NCBI GenBank assembly: GCA_000785145.2
Contig: JSZA02000017.1
Location: 1 to 64,000 of the forward strand
Length of the DNA: 64,000 bases
Source of the DNA: Candidatus Thiomargarita nelsonii
GTDB lineage: Bacteria > Pseudomonadota > Gammaproteobacteria > Beggiatoales > Beggiatoaceae
Reading direction: 5' to 3'
Part shown: piece after piece, positions 8,381 to 15,209 of the stretch
Numbering within the stretch: position 1 is the stretch's first letter
Layout of the letters: the number at the start of each line of letters is the position of its first letter
The notes under the pieces: model-generated
Databases searched by the model: none
Told to the model about the DNA's origin: nothing
Seen by the model: the letters and a program-made list of their open reading frames with translations, nothing else
Position numbers and translations under genes: made by a program

Positions 8381-9595
8381 ATGAACTTACCTATTTACCT
8401 TGATTATTCGGCTACCACGCCCGTGGACCCGCGTGTCGCGGAAAAAATGATGCACTATTTGACCATTCAAGGTCATTTTGGCAATCCTGCCTCACGTTCA
8501 CACCAATTTGGTTGGGACGCTGAAAAGGCAGTCCAAGAGGCGCGGGCACAAGTGGCCGATTTAATTAATGCTGATCCCAAAGAAATTGTCTGGACATCTG
8601 GCGCAACCGAATCCGATAACTTAGCCATTAAAGGCGTTGCCCATTTTTATCAAAAACAGGGTAAGCACATTATTACCTGTCAAACTGAACACAAGGCGGT
8701 GCTAGATACTTGTCGTCAATTGGAGCGTGAAGGCTTTGAAGTCACCTACTTAGTCCCCGAACCTAATGGACTGATAGACTTAAAAAAACTAGAAGCGGCG
8801 ATCCGTGAGGACACGATTTTAGTCAGCATTATGCACGTCAACAATGAAATTGGCGTGATTTCAGACATCGCCGAGATTGGCGAAATAACCCGTGCTCACA
8901 AAATCCTATTTCATGTTGATGCCGCTCAAAGTGCCGGAAAAGTGCCCATAGATTTAAAAACTATGAAAATCGACTTGATGTCTTTTTCGGCTCATAAAAT
9001 TTATGGACCAAAAGGTATCGGTGCTTTATACGTGCGTCGCAAACCGCGTGTGCGCTTGGAAGCCCAAATGCACGGGGGCGGACATGAACGTGGTATGCGT
9101 TCTGGCACATTGCCCACCCACCAAATTGTTGGCATGGGAGAAGCTTTTCATATAGCCAAAGCAGAAATGGCTTCAGAAAACGAACGCCTCATCAAATTGC
9201 GTGATCGATTATGGAATGGCTTAAAAGAACTAGAAGAACTCTATGTCAACGGCGATATTGAGCACCGCATACCGGGCAATTTAAATCTAAGCTTCAACTT
9301 TGTTGAAGGCGAATCATTAATCATGGCACTCAAAGATTTAGCGGTTTCATCGGGCTCTGCCTGTACTTCGGCGAGTTTAGAACCGTCTTATGTCTTGCGA
9401 GCCTTGGGGCGCAATGATGAACTGGCACACAGTTCTATCCGTTTTACCTTGGGACGTTTTACGACGGAAGAAGAAATTGATTATGCCATCCCGCTGATTC
9501 GTACCAAGATTGAAAAACTGCGTGAATTGTCTCCTTTATGGGATATGTATAAGGAGGGTATTGATTTAGAGACTATTGAGTGGGATGCACATTAA
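8381..9595 (+). CDS. iscS: Cysteine desulfurase IscS
   Basis: A 404-residue PLP enzyme that takes sulfur from cysteine and passes it to IscU and other acceptors. It starts with the typical [16 protein letters not shown]. The PLP lysine is in [12 protein letters not shown]. The PLP-binding block [11 protein letters not shown] and the substrate-binding [10 protein letters not shown] are present. The mobile-loop cysteine is in [14 protein letters not shown], the long-loop group I form. The C-terminal [20 protein letters not shown] matches IscS proper. iscU starts 33 nt downstream, so the two are co-transcribed. Confidence 0.97.
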   Translation: MNLPIYLDYSATTPVDPRVAEKMMHYLTIQGHFGNPASRSHQFGWDAEKAVQEARAQVADLINADPKEIVWTSGATESDNLAIKGVAHFYQKQGKHIITCQTEHKAVLDTCRQLEREGFEVTYLVPEPNGLIDLKKLEAAIREDTILVSIMHVNNEIGVISDIAEIGEITRAHKILFHVDAAQSAGKVPIDLKTMKIDLMSFSAHKIYGPKGIGALYVRRKPRVRLEAQMHGGGHERGMRSGTLPTHQIVGMGEAFHIAKAEMASENERLIKLRDRLWNGLKELEELYVNGDIEHRIPGNLNLSFNFVEGESLIMALKDLAVSSGSACTSASLEPSYVLRALGRNDELAHSSIRFTLGRFTTEEEIDYAIPLIRTKIEKLRELSPLWDMYKEGIDLETIEWDAH

Positions 9596-9628
9596 TAGTT
9601 AATTAACTATAGGAGAAATAACAAAAGA

Positions 9629-10345
9629 ATGGCTTATTCAGAGCAAGTTTTAGATCATTATGATAATCCCCGTAATGTGGGCACATTGGATAAAGATGAT
9701 CCGTCAGTGGGGACGGGCATGGTTGGCGCACCAGCTTGTGGTAAATAACATTGCCACGTAATTCTGCTATATGCAAGAAACTCTCGTTAAGTTGTAGGTA
9801 CTAATGTTTAACCAAACACGCAAAATTGTGCCTTAATACTTGAGTAAAATAGTCAAGTATTAATCAAATGGGTTAGTAAAAATCCTACAAATAGAGACAA
9901 TTTGCAGGGAAGTCGTGGTTGACCCTTCAGAGACTATACGCAGAACATCAATGAGATGAAGACATAGTCCGAACTACACGGAGACGTGTAGAAGTCATTT
10001 GGCTCGCCCAAGATAAATCTTGGACTCCTTAAAATGGCTCGCCTAATGTTAGGTCATAAAAGTAACAGAACGGATGTTATGCGCTTAATGATTAAAGTTG
10101 GAGATGATGGTGTTATTCAAGATGCCAAATTTAAGACGTATGGTTGTGGATCAGCCATTGCCTCAAGCTCATTACTCACCGAATGGGTCAAGGGCAAAAC
10201 TTTGGATGAAGCAGCCACTATCAAAAACACAGAGATTGCTGAAGAACTTGCTTTACCGCCGGTAAAAATTCATTGCAGTGTTTTGGCAGAATCGGCTGTG
10301 AAGTCTGCTATTGCGGACTATCAAAAAAAACAGGCGACAAGCTAG
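9629..10345 (+). CDS. iscU: Iron-sulfur scaffold IscU, gene split by a group I intron
   Basis: Two exons, 9629-9742 (38 codons) and 10073-10345 (90 codons plus stop), join in frame to give a 128-residue protein, exactly the usual IscU length. Exon 1 ends in GAPACG, with cluster ligand C37. Exon 2 begins DVM, so the intron cuts the conserved Cys-Gly-Asp motif between G38 and D39. Exon 2 holds C63 (YGCGSA), the LPPVK motif bound by HscA, and the H105-C106 ligand pair (KIHCS). AGGAG at 9611 serves as ribosome binding site. Without splicing, translation would end after K39 at the TAA at 9746. IscU assembles [2Fe-2S] clusters from IscS sulfur. No iscA, hscB, hscA or fdx follows; repeats begin directly after the stop. 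Confidence 0.93.
9743..10072 (+). ncRNA. Group I self-splicing intron in iscU
   Basis: A 330-nt insertion without an ORF. The 5' exon ends in U, and TGTGGT (9737-9742) pairs with the internal guide GCCACG (9753-9758), placing the diagnostic U-G wobble at the splice site (P1). The adjacent guide AACATT (9747-9752) pairs with the first six bases of exon 2, GATGTT (P10). The catalytic R and S elements are recognisable: CAGAGACTATAC (about 9928-9939) and GAAGACATAGTCC (9959-9970-ish), forming P7 from GACTAT and ATAGTC. A P9-type hairpin CTACACG/CGTGTAG follows at about 9974-9991. AATTTGCAGGGAAG near 9899 resembles the P/Q segment. The intron ends in G (10072), the expected terminal guanosine. A GTCCAAG palindrome (10007-10029) sits in its 3' peripheral part. 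No homing endonuclease is encoded. Confidence 0.92.
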
Positions 10346-10834
10346 TACTTAGTACTCGTTCCCTTAGCGAAGCGCTCATCGAGCCGACACAAGTCCATTT
10401 TGGACGATGCGCCCAAGATAAATCTTGGACTCCTTTTCTCGTTTCTCGTTCCCACGCTCTGCGTGGGAATGCCTGCTAGGACGCTCCCGCGTCCTGCAAT
10501 TCGCCGGATGCGGAGGGAGCGTGCTGCAATCAATTTGCAGGACGCAGGAGCGTCCAGGCAGGCATTCCTTTGCCTCGCGCACTCTCTTATACATAAGTCC
10601 AAAAACTAAAAGTCAAAACCAGACCTGCCAGGTTGAAAACAAAACCTGCCAGTTTGAGGTCAAAACCAAACCTGCCAGGTTTGGGTGGGGAAATGGCAGG
10701 CTCCTTTGCCTCGGTTGTGCCTTTGACCTGCCAGGTTTTGTTTTAACCTGGCAGGTCTGGTTTTTAGTTGCTGGAATAGCTAAACCAATTAAATCAAATA
10801 CTTAAATACTTATGTATAAGAGAGTGCGCAGAGC
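10346..10834. repeat. Composite repeat region after iscU
   Basis: No gene is visible. From left to right: a GTCCATTTTGGAC/CCAAGATAAATCTTGG palindrome pair (10392-10432), then a GC-rich REP/BIME-like unit with arms CCCACGCTCTGCGTGGG and GACGCTCCCGCGTC with its inverted partner (10440-10600). A cluster of CCTGCCAGG palindromes in A-rich spacers follows (about 10620-10765), and then a partial REP copy up to the caspase gene leader. Several of these units recur at 12733, 13454, 15015, 22345 and 63480. Confidence 0.85.
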
Positions 10835-10894
10835 GTGGGAACGAGGAAACCCTTCACGCTCCGCGTCCAGCAACAAATGAGGAGAATCCAAAAA

Positions 10895-12706
10895 ATGTAC
10901 AAAACACTTTTTTTGATAATATGCCTGACGGCACACCCTGCCCAGGCATCACGCATAGCGCTACTGATCGGCAATGGCGATTATGAAAACGTGCCCAAGC
11001 TGGATAATCCTGTCAATGATGCCAAGGATATGGCAACGGTACTGAAAACTTTAGGGTTTCAAGTCACCGTCAAACGGAACGCGACTAAACGCACGATGAA
11101 AAAGGCAGTCCGTGAGTTTGGACAAGGCTTGGGTGATGGCGATGTGGCATTGTTTTACTATTCTGGACATGGATTGCAATCGGACAATGGCAATTATTTA
11201 GTCCCTGTCGAGGCGGATATCAAAAGCGATGCTGATATTGAATTTGAAGCTTTTAATGCCCGTCGCGTGTTTCGAGAGATGAAACAGGCTAATAAAGGTG
11301 GCGTTAATATTATGATATTGGATGCGTGTCGAGATAATCCATTTCAAACCAATAGCAAAAATATTAAAAAGGGTTTGGCTGAGATGAGAAGTCCAGTGGG
11401 CTCATTATTGGCTTATGCGACGGCCCCTAATCTGGCTTCTTATGGGAATAGTCAAGAGCGTAATAGTATTTATACGAAGTATTTGCTGAAAGGCTTACGA
11501 GAACAACCTTTTTTGAGTGTCCTTGATTTATTGACTGATGTGACTCGTCAAGTGGTGAAAGAAACGAAGGGAAAACAAGTGCCTTGGCAATCTGCCTCTT
11601 TGACGCAACGCTTTTGTTTTGGACGCTGTGGTGGCTCGCCCTCCGTTCCTGATGTTTCACAAACATTGCGTACCTGCGAACAACATTTTCAAGCGAATCG
11701 TTTGACGACTGGCAGAGGGGGAACGGCTTTGGTCTGTTACGAAGCGGTGTTAAAAACCGATCCGAATAATGCTGAAGCTTTAGCGGGATTAAAGAAAATC
11801 GAGGCGAAATATGTGACTTGGATAAAACGCGCTTTGCGCTTTTCCCAAAGGGAGAAGGCGCTGCGATATATGGCGAGTTTAGGCAAGGTGAATCCTGAAT
11901 CACAACAATTGGCGGCCTTTGAAGTTTTGCTACTAACGCCATCCGTTCCCACGCCACCACCAGTGCTGCCGATTATAGCCGTCCCAGGTAAGGTTTTCCG
12001 TGATCGTTTACGAAATGGCGGTGAGGGTCCAGAAATGGTATGGATAGGCGGTGGTTCATTTAGAATGGGTGATCTTCAAGGTGGCGGTGAATCGGATGAA
12101 AAACCGGTACATCGTGTCACTGTGAAGAGGTTTGCGATGGGACGTTATGAGGTGACGTTTGCGGAGTATGATAAGTTTGCGGAAGCGACGGGTAGAAGTA
12201 AGCCTGATGATCGTGGTTGGGGACGTGGTAATCGTCCGGTGATTAATGTGTCTTGGCATGATGCGACGGCTTATGCAAAGTGGTTAAGTCAGCAAACGGG
12301 TGAACAATATCGCTTGCCGACGGAAGCTGAATGGGAGTATTCGGCGCGGGCTGGGACGAAGACGAAGTATTGGTGGGGTAATGAGATTGGCTCTAATAAA
12401 GCGAATTGTTGGTCTTGTGGAGACAGTTTTACAAATACTGCACCTGTCGGTTCTTTTGAAGCGAATCCCTTCGGATTATATGACATGTTAGGGAATGTTT
12501 GGGAATGGACTTGTTCCCAGTATGAAGGCAAATATAAGGGCAAAGAACAGCAATGTATGAATAAAAAGATTAATAAAAACAATAATTTGTCCTTGCGCGG
12601 CGGCTCGTGGGGCATCGACGCGACGAGGATGCGATCGGCTGACCGCGACGGCAGGAGGCCGACTAACCGCGGCGGCGGCGTGGGCTTTCGGCTCGCCAGG
12701 CTATAA
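10895..12706 (+). CDS. Secreted caspase-like (C14) protease fused to a C-terminal FGE/C-type-lectin-fold domain; putative DGR target
   Basis: A 603-residue protein. The start at 10895 is chosen because AGGAG lies at the right distance and it opens a signal peptide (MYKTLFLIICLTAHPAQA); the frame remains open further upstream, but through repeat sequence. Residues about 19-240 are a caspase-like domain with IALLIGNGDY, catalytic H92 in YYSGHG and C145 in LDACRDNPF. A Cys-containing TPR-like linker follows (about 255-350). Residues about 366-603 are an FGE-sulfatase-type domain (GPEMVWIGGGSFRMG, YEVTFAEYDKFAEATG, RPVINVSWHDA, YRLPTEAEWEYSARAG, NPFGLYDMLGNVWEW, LRGGSW, GFRLARL). This fold serves as the ligand-binding end of many DGR-diversified proteins. 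The last 39 codons are abruptly GC-rich and match a variable region in the kinase gene at 18939. Active formylglycine synthesis is not implied. Confidence 0.9.
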   Translation: MYKTLFLIICLTAHPAQASRIALLIGNGDYENVPKLDNPVNDAKDMATVLKTLGFQVTVKRNATKRTMKKAVREFGQGLGDGDVALFYYSGHGLQSDNGNYLVPVEADIKSDADIEFEAFNARRVFREMKQANKGGVNIMILDACRDNPFQTNSKNIKKGLAEMRSPVGSLLAYATAPNLASYGNSQERNSIYTKYLLKGLREQPFLSVLDLLTDVTRQVVKETKGKQVPWQSASLTQRFCFGRCGGSPSVPDVSQTLRTCEQHFQANRLTTGRGGTALVCYEAVLKTDPNNAEALAGLKKIEAKYVTWIKRALRFSQREKALRYMASLGKVNPESQQLAAFEVLLLTPSVPTPPPVLPIIAVPGKVFRDRLRNGGEGPEMVWIGGGSFRMGDLQGGGESDEKPVHRVTVKRFAMGRYEVTFAEYDKFAEATGRSKPDDRGWGRGNRPVINVSWHDATAYAKWLSQQTGEQYRLPTEAEWEYSARAGTKTKYWWGNEIGSNKANCWSCGDSFTNTAPVGSFEANPFGLYDMLGNVWEWTCSQYEGKYKGKEQQCMNKKINKNNNLSLRGGSWGIDATRMRSADRDGRRPTNRGGGVGFRLARL

Positions 12707-12711
12707 CCCTT
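12587..12711 (+). other. Putative DGR variable region 1 (VR1)
   Basis: 125 bp starting at codon 565 of the caspase-FGE gene and running 5 nt past the stop. It aligns without gaps to VR2 at 21894-22018. The flanks are identical: TTGTCCTTGCGCGGCGGC on the left, and the last 27 nt of coding sequence plus TAACCCTT on the right. Between them there are 12 substitutions in 10 codons. No substitution has a C in either copy, and nearly all fall in codons of the form NNC that a template AAC could produce. The right-hand constant block would be the initiation-of-mutagenic-homology region. Confidence 0.75.
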
Positions 12712-12732
12712 GTGTTTTTTGCACTTTTACCC

Positions 12733-12893
12733 TTTGCTCTCGTTCCCACGCTCTGCGTGGGAATGCCTGCCTGGACGCTCCCGCGTCCTGCAATTCGCCG
12801 GATGCGGAGGGAGCGTGCTGCAATCAATTTATTTGCAGGACGCGGGAGCGTCCAAGCAGGCATTCCCACGCAGAGCGTGGGAACGAGGAGGTA
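12733..12893. repeat. REP/BIME-like GC-rich palindrome pair upstream of RAYT
   Basis: Two REP-like units face each other. The left one has arms CCCACGCTCTGCGTGGG plus GACGCTCCCGCGTC; the right one is its inverse, ending with CCCACGCAGAGCGTGGG. An AATTCGCCGGATGCGGAGGGAGCG block lies between. The pair ends 26 bp before the transposase at 12920, the classic position of the cognate REP of a RAYT. Confidence 0.85.
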
Positions 12894-12919
12894 GTTGGTT
12901 AATAAAAAAGGAGAATAAT

Positions 12920-13453
12920 ATGGGACGTAGTCGCTATAAGATAACTGAAAACGAGGTACCGTACTTTCATACGAGCACGATTGTGGGTTGGTTGCCGATA
13001 TTCACTCGCCCAGAAACGGTCCAAATAATTTTAGATTCATGGGAATACCTACAAAAACACGACAATTTTGTGCTGCATGGATATGTGATTCTTGAAAATC
13101 ATATTCATTTTATTGCCAAGAGTGATAACCATAGTGAGCAGATCATGCGGTTTAAGTCTTTTACAGCCAAACAGATTATAGAATACTTAGAAAAACAAGG
13201 TGTTACTATGCTTTTAAAACAATTGAAGTTTTACAAAGTGAAACATAAAACAGATCGTCAATATCAGTTTTGGCAGGAAGGGACACATCCTAAACAAATT
13301 TTGAATGAGGAAATGATGCGGCAAAAGTTGGAGTATATTCACTATAATCCGGTCAAACGGGGATATGTGGATGAGCCTGTTCATTGGCGTTATTCTAGTG
13401 CGCGAAATTATGCAGGACAAGAGGGGTTGGTGTCGGTGTGTCGTGTTTGGTGA
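12920..13453 (+). CDS. REP-associated tyrosine transposase (IS200-like Y1 family)
   Basis: A 177-residue protein. ATG at 12920 follows AAGGAG at ideal spacing; upstream codons in the same frame read through repeat DNA and are excluded. The HUH motif is ENHIHF, preceded by VLHGYVI. The candidate catalytic tyrosine is in LEYIHYNPVKRGYV, and the ending HWRYSSARNYAGQ is typical of the family. RAYTs nick single-stranded REP hairpins and are thought to spread them; they are usually single-copy domesticated genes. REP-like palindromes flank it on both sides. A second, divergent copy of the family lies at 27584. Confidence 0.93.
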   Translation: MGRSRYKITENEVPYFHTSTIVGWLPIFTRPETVQIILDSWEYLQKHDNFVLHGYVILENHIHFIAKSDNHSEQIMRFKSFTAKQIIEYLEKQGVTMLLKQLKFYKVKHKTDRQYQFWQEGTHPKQILNEEMMRQKLEYIHYNPVKRGYVDEPVHWRYSSARNYAGQEGLVSVCRVW

Positions 13454-14090
13454 ATGTGTTGATCGACGCGGGAGCGTCCTGCAATCAATTTATTTGCAGG
13501 ACGCGGGAGCGTCCAAGCATGCATTCCTTTGCCTCGCGCACTCTCTTATACATAATTTTTTAAACTAATTGAAATTAAAGGATATTGTGTAGGTGGGAAC
13601 GAGAGAGAGCGCAACGAAGTGGCGGGACGCCCAACCCACCATTGTTATAAATTTCAAAGGGTTGGTGGGTGTAGCGAAGCTCTACCCACCCTACAAAAAA
13701 ACTTATGTATAAGTGAGTGCGCAGAGCGTGGGAACGAGGAGCTAGTTGGTTTGATTTGCAGGACGCGAGGACGTAGTAGGTTTTCTCGTTGCAGGACGCG
13801 GGAGCGTCCAAGCATGCATTCCTTTGCCTCGCGTGGGAACGAGGAGGTAGTTGGTTTGGGAACGAGGAGGTAGTTGGTTTGATTTGCCGAACGCGAGGAC
13901 GTAGTAGGTTTTCTCGTTCCCACGCTCTGCGTGTGAATGCATGGCTGGACGCTCCCGCGTCCTGCAATTTGCAAATAAAATGAAAATTTGATACTTTTTT
14001 GTTATACTAAGCAAGTGCATTGGACAAGACAAATAAATGATTTAGCTGTGCGTGGGACACCCTTGCTCCGCGTGAGAACGATAAAACGAT
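13454..14090. repeat. Mosaic of REP-like units and a terminus-less MITE interior
   Basis: About 640 bp with no credible gene. REP units occur at 13462-13550, 13715-13745, 13785-13840 and 13910-13975. Between them, 13618-13700 resembles the interior of a CAATGCC element (GGGACGCCCAACCCACC...GGTGGGTGTAGCGAAGC...CTACCCACCCTAC) but lacks its termini. Short direct repeats GAACGAGGAGGTAGTTGGTTT occur two to three times (about 13825-13880). The last 80 bp are plain A+T-rich leader for the toxin gene. Confidence 0.75.
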
Positions 14091-14100
14091 ACAAAAAAAA

Positions 14101-14385
14101 ATGAAAATCCATAAGTTTATTTGGACAGAAGACCAAATTGAGCACATTGCACGACATGGGATACAATCTGATGAAGTCGAAGAAGTTTGCTTCGGCAGGG
14201 CTCTCGTTCAACGCACCAAATCATCAGGAAAAAATCCTGTTTACTATGTGCTTGGACAATCCTTGTCAGGACGTTATCTTTTCTGTGTTGTGATACAATT
14301 TCCTGAGGGTAAAGGATTTCCAGTGACGGCGAGAGTAATGACTGATAAAGAGAAACAACGATTTAATAAATGGAAATCAAAATGA
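14101..14385 (+). CDS. BrnT-like toxin of a type II toxin-antitoxin pair
   Basis: A 94-residue basic protein. The N-terminal FIWTEDQIEHIARHGIQSDEVEEV, the central YYVLGQSLSGRYLFCVVIQF and the C-terminal VTARVMTDKEKQRFNKWK follow the BrnT/RelE-like layout (helix, then beta sheet, then a conserved AR.mt..E...y). BrnT toxins are ribosome-independent RNases. The stop codon overlaps the ATG of the antitoxin gene (ATGA), which implies translational coupling. Toxin first and antitoxin second is the order seen in brnTA. Assignment rests on pattern only. Confidence 0.75.
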   Translation: MKIHKFIWTEDQIEHIARHGIQSDEVEEVCFGRALVQRTKSSGKNPVYYVLGQSLSGRYLFCVVIQFPEGKGFPVTARVMTDKEKQRFNKWKSK

Positions 14386-14648
14386 AAACACAAAACATTC
14401 CCCAAATGGATTCTATTAAAGAACTAACAATGTTTTGGGACACGCACTCACTGACTGATTTTGAAGAACAGTTGGAAGAAGTGACTGAACCCGTCTTTGA
14501 GCGTCAAACAGAAACGCTTATAAATATTAACTTACCGTTTAAAGAAGTTGAGGGGGTTAAGCGAATTGCTAAATCCAAAGGAGTTGAGCATAAGGCTTTG
14601 ATTCGGGAATGGATACTTGAAAAACTGGCGGTTGAAAGCGTGTATTAG
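14382..14648 (+). CDS. BrnA/CopG-like antitoxin
   Basis: An 88-residue protein counted from the ATG that overlaps the toxin stop. The segment MFWDTHSLTDFEEQLEEV is typical of the CopG-type antitoxins paired with BrnT-like toxins. The C-terminal ETLININLPFKEVEGVKRIAKSKGVEHKALIREWI is a ribbon-helix-helix, predicted to bind the operon promoter as a dimer. An upstream in-frame ATG at 14370 is possible but lies inside the toxin gene. Confidence 0.78.
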   Translation: MKTQNIPQMDSIKELTMFWDTHSLTDFEEQLEEVTEPVFERQTETLININLPFKEVEGVKRIAKSKGVEHKALIREWILEKLAVESVY

Positions 14649-14795
14649 ATAGTTATGAAAGTCAAATCCAATGGTTAAACTGGTACTCTTACACTCGACG
14701 CGTCGATGCCTGCATGCTCTCCACTCCAAGTTATCTACGAGACTACTGCGTCTCCCACGCAGAGCGTGCGAACGATAAAAATGTGCGTGGGACGC

Positions 14796-15007
14796 ACCCT
14801 ACGCTTCAATGCCATTAAGTTAAGAAATATTGTAGGGTGGGTAGGGGCAATCCCTTGTGGTTGCCCGCGCAACATCGTTATGGGACGCCCAACCCACCAT
14901 TGTTATAAATTTACGCCCGGATCTTCGTTTCAAAGAGTTGGTGGGTGCAGCGAAGCTCTACCCACCCTACAAAAAAAGCTTAACTTAATGGCATTGACCC
15001 TACGCTT
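14796..15007. mobile_element. CAATGCC-family MITE with 11-bp target duplication
   Basis: The element spans 14807-14996 (190 bp) with termini CAATGCCATTAAGTTAAG and CTTAACTTAATGGCATTG, an 18-bp perfect inverted repeat. The direct repeat ACCCTACGCTT at 14796-14806 and 14997-15007 is the target duplication. The interior has the TAGGGTGGGTA...TACCCACCCTA arms and, inserted in one arm, a GGGGCAATCCCTTGTGGTTGCCC palindrome found elsewhere on its own, so elements nest. No transposase. Confidence 0.9.
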
Positions 15008-15209
15008 GCGGCAATCAATTTATTTGCAGGACGCGGGAGCGTCCAAGCAGGCATTCCCACGCAGAGCGTGGGAACGAGGAGGTAGTTGGGAACGAGGAGG
15101 TAGTTGGTTTGATTTGCCGAACGCGAGGACGTAGTAGGTTTTCTCGTTCCCACGCGAGGCAAAGGAATGCCTGGCTGGACGCTCCCGCGTCCTGCAATTA
15201 ATTTGCGCG
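15008..15209. repeat. REP-like units downstream of smc
   Basis: Two GC-rich REP-like units in opposite orientation (15020-15080 and 15140-15200) enclose two to three copies of GAACGAGGAGGTAGTTGG. They abut the smc stop codon and may act as its terminator structure. No gene. Confidence 0.8.

Noticed and set aside
8269-8403. 44-codon frame between iscR and iscS with a CPYC motif
   Set aside because: It overlaps the iscS start out of frame, has no clear ribosome binding site, and covers the intercistronic hairpin; not supported as a gene.
9743-10072. Group II intron or simple frameshift pseudogene in iscU
   Set aside because: There is no GUGYG start, domain V or AY end. P1, P10 and P7 pairings, the last U of the exon and the terminal G fit group I exactly, and the joined protein is full length.
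12036-12706. Annotation of the FGE domain as an active formylglycine-generating enzyme
   Set aside because: In fusions like these the fold is used for binding. The end is putatively variable and no sulfatase gene is near, so enzymatic activity is not claimed.
13575-13983. Several overlapping frames of 60-130 codons
   Set aside because: They lie entirely in REP-like and MITE-like repeats, which are open in several frames; the products share only repeat-derived peptides such as RGSVQ or SHALR.
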